A stretch of 64,000 nucleotides of DNA from Collinsella sp. TM09-10AT (GTDB lineage Bacteria > Actinomycetota > Coriobacteriia > Coriobacteriales > Coriobacteriaceae): positions 1 through 64,000 of the forward strand of contig NZ_QSOP01000002.1 of the NCBI RefSeq assembly GCF_003436275.1, written 5' to 3'. The notes beneath the pieces are model-generated. The model searched no databases. It was not told the DNA's origin and saw only the letters and a list, made by a program, of their open reading frames with translations. The position numbers and the translations under genes were made by a program. Shown piece after piece: positions 1-7,297 of the stretch (position 1 is its first letter; each line of letters opens with the position of its first letter).

Positions 1-69
1 TGCCCTACCGGGAGTAGCCCCGACGGTTGACAAAACTATAGGAACACCCAACGACTGCCCACAAATAGC

Positions 70-124
70 TGTACGTCAGCATCCAAAGATGTCGAAAAAT
101 ATCGACTTTGGATGCTGACGTACA
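70..124. repeat. Perfect 19-bp inverted repeat with 17-nt loop
   Basis: Left arm TGTACGTCAGCATCCAAAG (70-88) is exactly complementary to the right arm at 106-124. The 17-nt AT-rich loop holds a second short pairing (GTCGA/TCGAC). No T-run follows on either side, so it is not a standard intrinsic terminator. It lies downstream of the glutaredoxin gene on the minus strand. No second copy was seen in the window. The rest of 1-176 shows no convincing gene. Confidence 0.85.
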
Positions 125-176
125 TGTTTGTGCCGTATGGGTTTGTGCGTTGGGGCCGGCCGACCGCAATAGAACG

Positions 177-422
177 CTAGAGCAGGTTCTTCTGTATCCA
201 CGCGATGATGTCGCCCGACTCGTAGAGTGGCGTGCCGTCAATGAACAGGCAGGGAACTTGGCGCTTTCCGCCGACGGCGATGAGCGTCTGCTCGGCATCG
301 GAATCGGTCGAGATATTACGCTCGGGGATGGTCACGCCGTTATCGGCCAGGAAACGCTTGACCTTTATGCAATACGGGCAGCCGGTCATAACGTAGAGCG
401 CGAGCTCGTGATCAGTAGCCAT
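177..422 (-). CDS. Glutaredoxin family protein
   Basis: An 81-residue thioredoxin-fold dithiol protein. The redox motif CPYC is at residues 15-18 after the first strand, the cis-proline segment reads RQVPC, and the helix near the C-terminus begins YESGDIIAW, all typical of glutaredoxins (about 80 aa). It probably reduces disulfides or mixed disulfides in the cytoplasm; the electron donor is unknown. The open frame extends to a TTG at 461, but I chose the ATG at 422 because GGAG lies just upstream and the fold starts there. The regulator gene follows upstream on the same strand, 51 bases away, so the two may be co-transcribed. Confidence 0.85.
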   Translation of the reverse strand: MATDHELALYVMTGCPYCIKVKRFLADNGVTIPERNISTDSDAEQTLIAVGGKRQVPCLFIDGTPLYESGDIIAWIQKNLL

Positions 423-473
423 AGGTCTCCAATCGGTTGAGGTTTCGATTGAAATACCCAAAGCCGCCGCGGT

Positions 474-1301
474 CTATGCACGCGTCAACGACGACTCGAT
501 TGCCTGTACCAGAAACGCCGTGGCGCCGGTGCCGCAGGGCTTGTCGTAGTAGTCAACAAAGCGCTGGTCGGCAAGATAGCCGTGGGCGAGGCCCAAGTAC
601 GCCTCGTCTTGGGGCTCGCATCCCCAGTTGAGAGCAATCCAGCGACGATGCATCGCGACAAGCTTGCGAGCCTCGCTTCCATCCGGTTCGCCGTCGCTCA
701 TGGCAATCGAGAGCTGGCCCAGAATAGCGCGTTCAAGTTCCTTCATGTCGTTCCATGTCTGAGGATCCATATCCAGTAACGTTTCGTTTGCTGCATCGAT
801 AGCCTCATCGCCATAGCGCGCCCGCGCTTCGGCGCCGTAGCGCTCCTCGTTTTCTTGCACGGCGCGCCAGCGTTCCAGTTGCGGCAGCACGGCGCCCATG
901 AGCGAGACAGCTTCGTCGAGCGACATACCGGTGTTTTGTGCCAGGCGCGGGGCACAATCCTCGATCATTGCCTCCATCGTAGTGTCGTAGGTGTACTTGC
1001 CGTGGTCGTAGCACCACTTGCAGTAATGATCGGTCGCGGTGCCCGCAGCATCGGTGCCGCAGTCGTCGGGTGTGAGCACCATGCCGCAGCTCTGGCAATA
1101 GTGCTCGGGCATTTCGAGCAGGTGGGACAGCGGTTCTCCGGTTACGGCGGCAATGAGCTTCATCATGTCGATGCCCGGGGTGACTTCGCCGCGCTCCCAG
1201 CGGCTGACGGCTTGGCGCGTGACATAGAGCTTGGCGGCAAGCTGCTCTTGGGTAAGGTTGTTGGCGCGACGGACGGCGATGAGTTTTTCTGCAAAGGCCA
1301 T
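474..1301 (-). CDS. XRE regulator with zinc ribbon and TipAS-like domain
   Basis: A 275-residue three-part protein. Residues about 5-60 are an XRE helix-turn-helix (NNLTQEQLAAKLYVTRQAVS). Residues 66-100 form a putative zinc ribbon with Cys69, Cys72, Cys94 and Cys97. Residues about 125-270 resemble the TipAS drug-recognition domain (RYGDEAIDAAN near its start, MHRRWIALNWG and YLADQRFVDYYD later). TipAS is normally fused to a MerR helix-turn-helix and binds thiopeptides. Here the DNA-binding module is XRE, so I infer a ligand-responsive regulator sensing a peptide or amphipathic compound. The start has an AAAGGAG site five bases upstream. It may regulate itself and the downstream glutaredoxin. 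The TipAS call rests on motif recognition only. Confidence 0.8.
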   Translation of the reverse strand: MAFAEKLIAVRRANNLTQEQLAAKLYVTRQAVSRWERGEVTPGIDMMKLIAAVTGEPLSHLLEMPEHYCQSCGMVLTPDDCGTDAAGTATDHYCKWCYDHGKYTYDTTMEAMIEDCAPRLAQNTGMSLDEAVSLMGAVLPQLERWRAVQENEERYGAEARARYGDEAIDAANETLLDMDPQTWNDMKELERAILGQLSIAMSDGEPDGSEARKLVAMHRRWIALNWGCEPQDEAYLGLAHGYLADQRFVDYYDKPCGTGATAFLVQAIESSLTRA

Positions 1302-1428
1302 AACGGCTCCTTTCTGCTGCTTGTTGGCTTAAGCATACGCGGCGGCCGACGCCCTTCCAAGCAACCGTTGGTTGCAAAAGGGGCGGTCGCGGTGAGGGAT
1401 TACGCGCATCGCGCATGCCCTCATGCCG

Positions 1429-1434
1429 TACAAT
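1429..1434 (+). promoter_or_regulatory. -10 box of a probably leaderless trmO transcript
   Basis: TACAAT ends seven bases before the ATG at 1442 and no Shine-Dalgarno sequence lies between. Transcription would start at or next to the A of the start codon. The same TACAAT or GACAAT hexamer recurs upstream of other genes in the window (10296, 11418, 15943, 23503, 31213, 51028, 54217), which supports it as the main -10 element. Confidence 0.55.
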
Positions 1435-1441
1435 GACCGGC

Positions 1442-2179
1442 ATGAAACCTATTGCACACATACATACCGACCTGCCGCAAAAGTTCGGCATCCCGCGCAA
1501 CAGCTTTTTGGCGCCCCATCTTGAGGGACGCATCGTCTTTGAGCCGGAATTTGCCTCCAGCGCGGCAGTTGAGGGTCTGGACTCCTTCTCTCACCTGTGG
1601 CTGCTCTGGCGCTTTGAAAACGGAACACCCGGCGGCGCGGCCGAAGACATCGCCGCCGATGCCAAGACACAGGATAGGTCCGGCACCAACGCCAAGTGGT
1701 CGAAGACCGTGCGTCCGCCGCGCTTGGGTGGAGCCGAGCGCGTGGGCGTATTTGCCACGCGCAGCCCGTTTCGACCTAATCCCATTGGGCTTACCTGCGT
1801 CAAACTCGATCATGTCGGGCTTACCGACGATGGCCCCATCATCCATGTGCTAGGGGCCGATCTGCGTGACGGCACGCCCATCTACGACATTAAGCCCTAC
1901 ATTCCGTTTGCGGACTGCCACTCGGATGCGACCGGCGGCTGGATTGAGGATGCGCCGTGGCAAGAGCTCGACGTTGACTTCCCGCAAGCGCTGCAGGAGA
2001 TGGTCCCGCCCACGAAGCTCCCCGGGTTGGTCGAGGTCCTTCGCCAAGATCCGCGCCGCGCGGGTAGCAAGCACGAGCCAAACCGCATTTACCACTTGGC
2101 TTACGCTGGGCTCGACATATCCTTTACGGTTGACGGATCCAAGTTGACGGTAACCGCCGTCAACGACGCGCGGGACTAG
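1442..2179 (+). CDS. trmO: tRNA N6-methyladenosine (t6A37) methyltransferase TrmO
   Basis: A 245-residue member of the TsaA/UPF0066 family, SAM-dependent enzymes that N6-methylate t6A37 in ACY-decoding tRNA-Thr. Family hallmarks are clear: GIPRNSF near the N-terminus, LDSFSHLWLLWRF, and the strongly conserved VFATRSPFRPNPIGL segment at about residues 101-120. The C-terminal extension (DPRRAGSKHEPNRIY) matches longer bacterial TrmO proteins. The frame is open from 1415, but Met at 1442 begins the conserved region and lies just after a TACAAT box, so a leaderless start is preferred. The gene stands alone between the divergent XRE regulator and the MalY-type lyase. Confidence 0.88.
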   Translation: MKPIAHIHTDLPQKFGIPRNSFLAPHLEGRIVFEPEFASSAAVEGLDSFSHLWLLWRFENGTPGGAAEDIAADAKTQDRSGTNAKWSKTVRPPRLGGAERVGVFATRSPFRPNPIGLTCVKLDHVGLTDDGPIIHVLGADLRDGTPIYDIKPYIPFADCHSDATGGWIEDAPWQELDVDFPQALQEMVPPTKLPGLVEVLRQDPRRAGSKHEPNRIYHLAYAGLDISFTVDGSKLTVTAVNDARD

Positions 2180-2291
2180 CCAGCCATTCGATGGCGCTCG
2201 CCAAATTCAACGCCAAACCCCGTGCCAAAATCGCCCACGCTGGTGGACAATAACGCCTATCAAAACAATCCGCTTTGCACGGGAGCTCAGC

Positions 2292-3506
2292 ATGAAATAC
2301 GACTTTACTTCGCTTATCGACCGCCACGGCATGGACGCCATCGCCGTTGACTCCTGGGGCGAGATCCCTGGCATGGCTCCGAACGCGCCCGACGAGGGCT
2401 TCGACCGCATCCCCATGTGGGTGGCGGACATGAATTTTGCCACGGTGCCCACGGTCCAGGAGCACATCATTCAGCGCGCCCAGCATCCCATGTTTGGCTA
2501 TTTCGATCCGCGCGACGAGTACTTCGACCGCATCATCGAATGGCAGAGCCGACGTAATGGCGTCGAGGGTCTGCTCCCGGAGCATATCGGCTACGAAAAC
2601 GGCGTGCTGGGCGGTGTCGTGTCGACCCTGCGGGCGTATGTCCAGCCGGGCGATGCGGTGCTGGTCCACAGCCCTACCTACATCGGCTTTACCAAGTCCA
2701 TCGAAGCCGCGGGCTATCGCATTGTCCACAGCCCGCTTAAGCTCGACGACCAGGGCGTGTGGCGCATGGACTTTGAGGACATGGAACGCAAGCTCACCCA
2801 AAACCACATCCACGCCGCGGTGTTCTGCTCGCCGCACAATCCTTGTGGCCGCGTATGGGAGCGCGACGAGATCGAGCGCGCCATGGACATCTATCGCCGG
2901 CACGATTGCGTGGTGATTTCGGACGAGATTTGGTCCGACATCATCTTGCCCGGTCACAAGCATATCCCGACGCAGTCGGTGAGCGAGGATGCCCGCATGC
3001 GCACGGTCGCCCTCTATGCGCCCAGCAAGACGTTTAACCTGGCGGGCCTGGTCGGCAGCTACCACATCATCTATAACGAGACGCTGCGCGACCGCGTGTG
3101 CGCCGTGTCCAATAAGACCCACTACAACGAGATGAATGTCCTTTCGATGCATGCGCTTATCGGCGCCTACCAGCCGCAGGGCTACGAGTGGCTCGATGAG
3201 CTCAACGAGGTTATCGAGGGCAACATTGACTACTTCTGCGATTACGTGGACGAGCATTTTGAGGGCGTGTCCTATTCGCGCCCGCAGGGCACCTATATGG
3301 TGTTCCTGGACTGCACGGAGTGGTGCTGCGTGCATGGGCACGATATTCAGTGGCTGCTCGACGAGGGGGCGCGTGTGGGCGTGGGCTATCAGGACGGCCG
3401 TCCATTCCATGGACCTTGCCACATTCGCGTGAATCTGGCGCTGCCGCTTTCGCGTGTAAGGGAGGCGTGCGACCGCTTGGACCGCTACGTTTTTAATGCA
3501 CGGTAA
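2292..3506 (+). CDS. MalY/PatB-type PLP-dependent aminotransferase or cystathionine beta-lyase
   Basis: A 404-residue fold-type I PLP enzyme. The internal aldimine lysine is in LYAPSKTFNLAG (about residues 240-251), preceded by VVISDEIWSDI, whose Asp contacts the pyridinium nitrogen, and CSPHNPCGRVW at about 178. FDRIPMWVADMNF near the N-terminus is typical of the MalY/PatB group. Members cleave cystathionine or cysteine, releasing homocysteine or sulfide plus pyruvate and ammonia; MalY of Escherichia coli also has a regulatory role. Length is usual for the family. A GGGAG site lies six bases before the ATG. A 553-codon antisense open frame covers it but encodes nothing recognisable. The exact substrate cannot be read from sequence. 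Confidence 0.85.
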   Translation: MKYDFTSLIDRHGMDAIAVDSWGEIPGMAPNAPDEGFDRIPMWVADMNFATVPTVQEHIIQRAQHPMFGYFDPRDEYFDRIIEWQSRRNGVEGLLPEHIGYENGVLGGVVSTLRAYVQPGDAVLVHSPTYIGFTKSIEAAGYRIVHSPLKLDDQGVWRMDFEDMERKLTQNHIHAAVFCSPHNPCGRVWERDEIERAMDIYRRHDCVVISDEIWSDIILPGHKHIPTQSVSEDARMRTVALYAPSKTFNLAGLVGSYHIIYNETLRDRVCAVSNKTHYNEMNVLSMHALIGAYQPQGYEWLDELNEVIEGNIDYFCDYVDEHFEGVSYSRPQGTYMVFLDCTEWCCVHGHDIQWLLDEGARVGVGYQDGRPFHGPCHIRVNLALPLSRVREACDRLDRYVFNAR

Positions 3507-3648
3507 GTGAGTGCTGCATGCGGGACTGTCTGCCAGATTGGCTGGAAGGCCCCGTATGGTAAAGCATCTGTAACCATTGAGCGCAAGCGCGGTTTTGTCT
3601 GCTAATATCTTTGCTCTTGAGTCTGTAAACAGGATCGTCTGGAGCTCG

Positions 3649-4518
3649 ATGAAAAGACCTCGTCGCTCGGCCGCCATATCGTTGTTTGTTGCGCTTGCAG
3701 TGGTGGGCGCCTTTGTCGTGGCGATAGCTGGCTGTTCCGGGTTGAATGATGGGGCCGCGGCGTCTGCATCAGAAGGCGCAGCCGCCTCGCAGGTCAAAGA
3801 CGACAACCTTAAGACGCTCAACGTTGGCAGCGACCTCTATCCACCGTTTGTGTATAGCAACGAGTACGGCGATATTGTTGGCCTGGATGTCGATATTTTG
3901 ACCGAGGCTTTGGGCCGCATTGGCTACAAGCCAAAGTACCAGCTGATCGACTGGGAAAAGAAGAAAGAGCTGCTGGCGAGCGGCGAGCTCGATTGCGTCA
4001 TGGGCAGCTTTAGTATGACGGGCCGCGAAGGCGAGTATCGCTGGGCGGGGCCGTACCTTGCGAGCCGACAGGTGGTTGCTGTCGATCCCGAAAGCGATAT
4101 CTACACGCTTGCCGATCTTGAGGGTAGGGTCGTGGCGGTCCAGTCCACCACCAAGCCCGAATCGATTCTGCTCAATCACACCAATGAAAACGTTCCGCAG
4201 ATTAAGGAGCTCTACAGCTTTTCGGACCGCTCGTACCTGAACCCGGCGCTTGTCGAGGGCCTAGTCGACGCCATCGCCGCGCATGAGTCCTCGCTGCTCG
4301 CCTACGAAAAAGACTATGGCGTGACGTATCGCATTTTGTCTGAGCCGCTGCTAGAGGTTGGTTTGGGCACCGCTTTCGATATCAACGACACACGCGGCAT
4401 CGACGTTAAGCTCACCCATGCCTACCAAGAAATGCTTGCCGATGGCACCATGGAGCGCCTGGTGTCAAAGTATTTTGATGACCCTTCGCCCTTTTTGAAT
4501 GTGGAGGGCCTGTCATGA
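3649..4518 (+). CDS. Substrate-binding lipoprotein, amino-acid type (SBP_bac_3)
   Basis: A 289-residue periplasmic-type binding protein. After a basic start and a hydrophobic stretch comes a lipobox ending AIAGC (Cys at about residue 28), so it should be lipid-anchored outside the membrane. The mature part opens LKTLNVGSDLYPPFVY and contains GLDVDILTEALGR and GELDCVMGSFSMTGRE, the standard signature of family 3 amino-acid binding proteins. The downstream hybrid kinase overlaps it by four bases (ATGA), and no ABC permease or ATPase is near, so I infer a ligand-presenting partner of that kinase. The start at 3649 has GGAG four bases upstream and gives a proper signal peptide; the frame itself opens at 3577. 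Confidence 0.85.
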   Translation: MKRPRRSAAISLFVALAVVGAFVVAIAGCSGLNDGAAASASEGAAASQVKDDNLKTLNVGSDLYPPFVYSNEYGDIVGLDVDILTEALGRIGYKPKYQLIDWEKKKELLASGELDCVMGSFSMTGREGEYRWAGPYLASRQVVAVDPESDIYTLADLEGRVVAVQSTTKPESILLNHTNENVPQIKELYSFSDRSYLNPALVEGLVDAIAAHESSLLAYEKDYGVTYRILSEPLLEVGLGTAFDINDTRGIDVKLTHAYQEMLADGTMERLVSKYFDDPSPFLNVEGLS

Positions 4519-6707
4519 TTGATGCGTCCGACCACACCGCTCAGGAGCGGGGCGATCGTTCGGCACGGGAATGGCTCATCGTCGTCCTGTTGGGGATAGC
4601 GCTCTCGATTGTTGCCGGCGTGACGAGCTACGCCTACACGACAGCTCAGGCCGAGCAGCGCTTTGCCGACGTTGTCGATTACGTGGCGACACAGAGCCTT
4701 TCCTACGATGCGTTCAACAGCGCCTATGCGACCAAAAACCTGATTCGCGTTATGGAGATCGCCGGAGAGGCGGCGCGCGATATGGAGCGCGACGGCTCGG
4801 TGGATAACGCTACGTTGGAGCAATATGCTGACCAGTTTAATGTGACAGCGCTGATCGTAACGGATGCATCGGGCAACTTGGTGTCCGAGTCCTCGAAGGA
4901 TGACGTGGGCTACGAGTCGCTCGCCGCGAATCTCAAAGAGGCGCCTGTGCTGGAGGTGGCAGCCCATCCGCTTAAGTCCTATACCGCTCGCATTACGCTT
5001 GCGGACGATTCGGTCGCAGACATTGGCTGCGTGGCCCGGCGGGACGGTGAGGGCATCGTTGTCGCGGTGAGGCACCAGAGCGCCAAGGCGGTCGCGAGCA
5101 ATACGCTCAAGTTGCAGAGCTTGCTCGATGGTTATGAGACCATCGATAGCGGCAATATCGTGATCGAAAACGACGGTAAGGTCGTTGCGACCAACGCTGT
5201 TGAGCCCGCCGTGTCAGGCGTGTTCGATTTGCCTGCGACGGATGCCATCGTTGTCAACGGCATTAAGGAGCGTTGCCTGGCTGGTAAGGTCAGATTGGTT
5301 AACGACAGCGGTGAGTGGTATCTGGGCACATTTGGTAAAGCGCGCGATTTTTACGTGTACACCTATGCTCCCGCGCAGCGTTACTTTGAGGTTGTTGCCG
5401 CTGTTGTTGCCAGCGTGTTGGCACTCTACGGCGGTGTTATAGCCACTGTTGTGTTGGTGCGCCGCCGCGCCGAGAGCCAACGCTTTGCCGACCTGTTGCT
5501 GCAGGAGCGCGACTATGGCGACAAACTGGCAAAAGCGGCGCGCGAAGCTTCGTCTGCCAACTCTGCAAAGACGGAGTTCCTGCGTCGCATGAGTCACGAC
5601 CTGCGCACGCCCATCAACGGCATTCGCGGTATGGTCGAGGTGGGCAATGCCAACGCGGACGACTTGCAAAAGCAGACTGAGTGCCGCTCAAAGATCTGGA
5701 CGGCGTCGGGACTGTTGCTCGACCTTGCGAACGAGGCACTCGATATGAGCCGCTTGGAGAGCGGGCAGGTCGACCTGAATCTCGTGCCTACAGATATGGT
5801 GGCCCTCAACCGTGAGGTGTGCGATATTCTGGAGCGCCAAGCCGAGGAGCGCCTGGTGACAATTATCTGCGACCAACGGACTCTTGATCATCCCTATGCC
5901 CGGGTGAGCGTGACGCACCTCAAGCGTCTGTTGCTCAATATTGCCGGTAATGCCGTCAAGTACAACCGCCAGGGCGGCTATGTTCGCCTGACATGCCGCG
6001 AGGTGGAGCCGGTGGACGGTGTCCCCGTCTATGAATACACGATCGCCGATAACGGCATTGGCATGAGCGAGGAGTTTCAACAGCACCTCTACGAGCCGTT
6101 CAGCCGCGAGGAACAGCAGGTGGAAGGCGCTTCATCGGGAACTGGCCTGGGCGCGTCTATTGCCAAACAGTTGGTCGAGCTTATGGGCGGAACCATGAGC
6201 TTTACGAGCGCCTTGGGGCGGGGGACGACGTTTACCATTTGCCTGCCGTTTGAGAAGTGCAAGAGTTCCGAGATTCCCCAGGCAGTTCGCGTGGATGCAG
6301 GCGACAGCGACGTGATCCAGGGCCTGCGTGTTTTGCTCGTAGAGGATAACGACCTGAATGCCGAGATCGCACAGTTTACGCTCGACCGCGCCGGTGCCGT
6401 CGTGACACATGTTAAAGATGGCGAGTCTGCCGTCGAGACGTTTGCCGCGAGCGCGCCGCACGAGTACGACGTGGTATTGATGGACATCATGATGCCCGGC
6501 ATCGATGGCCTTGAGGCCACGCGTCAGATTCGAGCGCTCGATCGCGAGGACGCCGCGACCACGCCGATTATCGCCGTGAGCGCCAATGCCTTTGCCGACG
6601 ACCGTAGGCTTTCGCGCGAGGCGGGCATGAACGCGCATCTGAGCAAACCCGTGAGTTCTCAGGATCTCGTTGAGGCGCTTGCGCACATAGCCGCCGACGC
6701 TTCATAA
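4515..6707 (+). CDS. Hybrid sensor histidine kinase/response regulator
   Basis: A 730-residue membrane kinase. A transmembrane helix (about 18-40) leads to an extracellular Cache-like region (about 45-285, with GNIVIENDGKVVATN), then a second helix near 300. The HisKA phosphoacceptor is in FLRRMSHDLRTPING (His about 360). The ATP-binding domain shows NAVKYNRQGG, DNGIGMSEEF and GTGLGASIAKQL. A receiver domain (604-730) has VLLVEDND, the phospho-Asp in LMDIMMPG (about 657) and Lys in LSKPV. No output domain follows, so phosphate must pass to an unseen Hpt or response regulator. It is translationally coupled to the preceding binding lipoprotein. The ligand is unknown, though an amino acid is likely from the partner. 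Confidence 0.9.
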   Translation: MIDASDHTAQERGDRSAREWLIVVLLGIALSIVAGVTSYAYTTAQAEQRFADVVDYVATQSLSYDAFNSAYATKNLIRVMEIAGEAARDMERDGSVDNATLEQYADQFNVTALIVTDASGNLVSESSKDDVGYESLAANLKEAPVLEVAAHPLKSYTARITLADDSVADIGCVARRDGEGIVVAVRHQSAKAVASNTLKLQSLLDGYETIDSGNIVIENDGKVVATNAVEPAVSGVFDLPATDAIVVNGIKERCLAGKVRLVNDSGEWYLGTFGKARDFYVYTYAPAQRYFEVVAAVVASVLALYGGVIATVVLVRRRAESQRFADLLLQERDYGDKLAKAAREASSANSAKTEFLRRMSHDLRTPINGIRGMVEVGNANADDLQKQTECRSKIWTASGLLLDLANEALDMSRLESGQVDLNLVPTDMVALNREVCDILERQAEERLVTIICDQRTLDHPYARVSVTHLKRLLLNIAGNAVKYNRQGGYVRLTCREVEPVDGVPVYEYTIADNGIGMSEEFQQHLYEPFSREEQQVEGASSGTGLGASIAKQLVELMGGTMSFTSALGRGTTFTICLPFEKCKSSEIPQAVRVDAGDSDVIQGLRVLLVEDNDLNAEIAQFTLDRAGAVVTHVKDGESAVETFAASAPHEYDVVLMDIMMPGIDGLEATRQIRALDREDAATTPIIAVSANAFADDRRLSREAGMNAHLSKPVSSQDLVEALAHIAADAS

Positions 6708-6714
6708 ACAAATA

Positions 6715-6750
6715 GCTCGGTTCCAATACTGGTTGGAACCGAGCCATTTT
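6715..6750. terminator. Bidirectional intrinsic terminator
   Basis: GCTCGGTTCCAA (6715-6726) pairs perfectly with 6733-6744 around a six-base loop, with T-rich tails on both strands. It separates the hybrid kinase (plus) from the convergent flavin-binding gene (minus). Confidence 0.85.
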
Positions 6751-6776
6751 GCTATTTGCAGGACCTGTTTTTGGGC

Positions 6777-7256
6777 TTACTTTTCATGGATCTGCTTGCC
6801 GCAAAGATGCTCAATCGAAATCTCGTAGAGTTGGACGCCCTTGATGTCTTTGGCGATTTCCTCTTCAACTTCTTCGGCAGAGGGGTAGTACTTAAGCGCG
6901 AGCTGGCGGACTTTGTCCTCGATAAACGCAGGTGTCTCATCTACCAGACGGCAACGACCAAAGACAACGGCACTCATAACGTAGGGAGCCCAGTCGCCGT
7001 CCTTGTACCACTCGTTGCCGTAAACGGTAAAGCAGATCTTGTCATCGCGCTTGAGTGCGTCGACCTTGTGGCCGGCTTTGGCGCCATGGAAATAAATCTT
7101 GTCGTGCTCGGCGTCAAAGAAGTAGTTGACGGGAATGGCATAGGGGTAGCCATCATCGCCGTTGACGGCAAAGACGCCGCGCTTGCAGGTAGCGAGCAGT
7201 TCGCGCGCTTCCTCGTCGGTGATGGCGCGTTTCTTTCGACGTAAGGGCCTAAACAT
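6777..7256 (-). CDS. Pyridoxamine 5'-phosphate oxidase-fold, NimA-like flavoprotein
   Basis: A 159-residue split beta-barrel flavin-binding protein. The start MFRPLRRKKRAITDEEA with LLATCKRGVFAVNGDDGYPYAIPVNY and the later IYFHGAKAGHKVDALKRDDKICFTV match the NimA/pyridoxamine-oxidase-like group (about 150-160 aa) that binds FMN. Known relatives reduce nitroimidazoles or other small substrates, but most are uncharacterised, so I do not claim drug resistance. The start is supported by AAAGGA seven bases upstream. It is a single-gene unit ending at the shared terminator at 6715-6750. Confidence 0.8.
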   Translation of the reverse strand: MFRPLRRKKRAITDEEARELLATCKRGVFAVNGDDGYPYAIPVNYFFDAEHDKIYFHGAKAGHKVDALKRDDKICFTVYGNEWYKDGDWAPYVMSAVVFGRCRLVDETPAFIEDKVRQLALKYYPSAEEVEEEIAKDIKGVQLYEISIEHLCGKQIHEK

Positions 7257-7297
7257 CGTTGGCTTCCTTTCTACTGCGCATGGTGGTTGAGCACAAA

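Noticed and set aside
2160..3821. 553-codon open frame antisense to the MalY-type gene
   Set aside because: It mirrors the codon pattern of a high-GC gene, has no recognisable domain or ribosome-binding site, and the plus-strand protein is clearly real.
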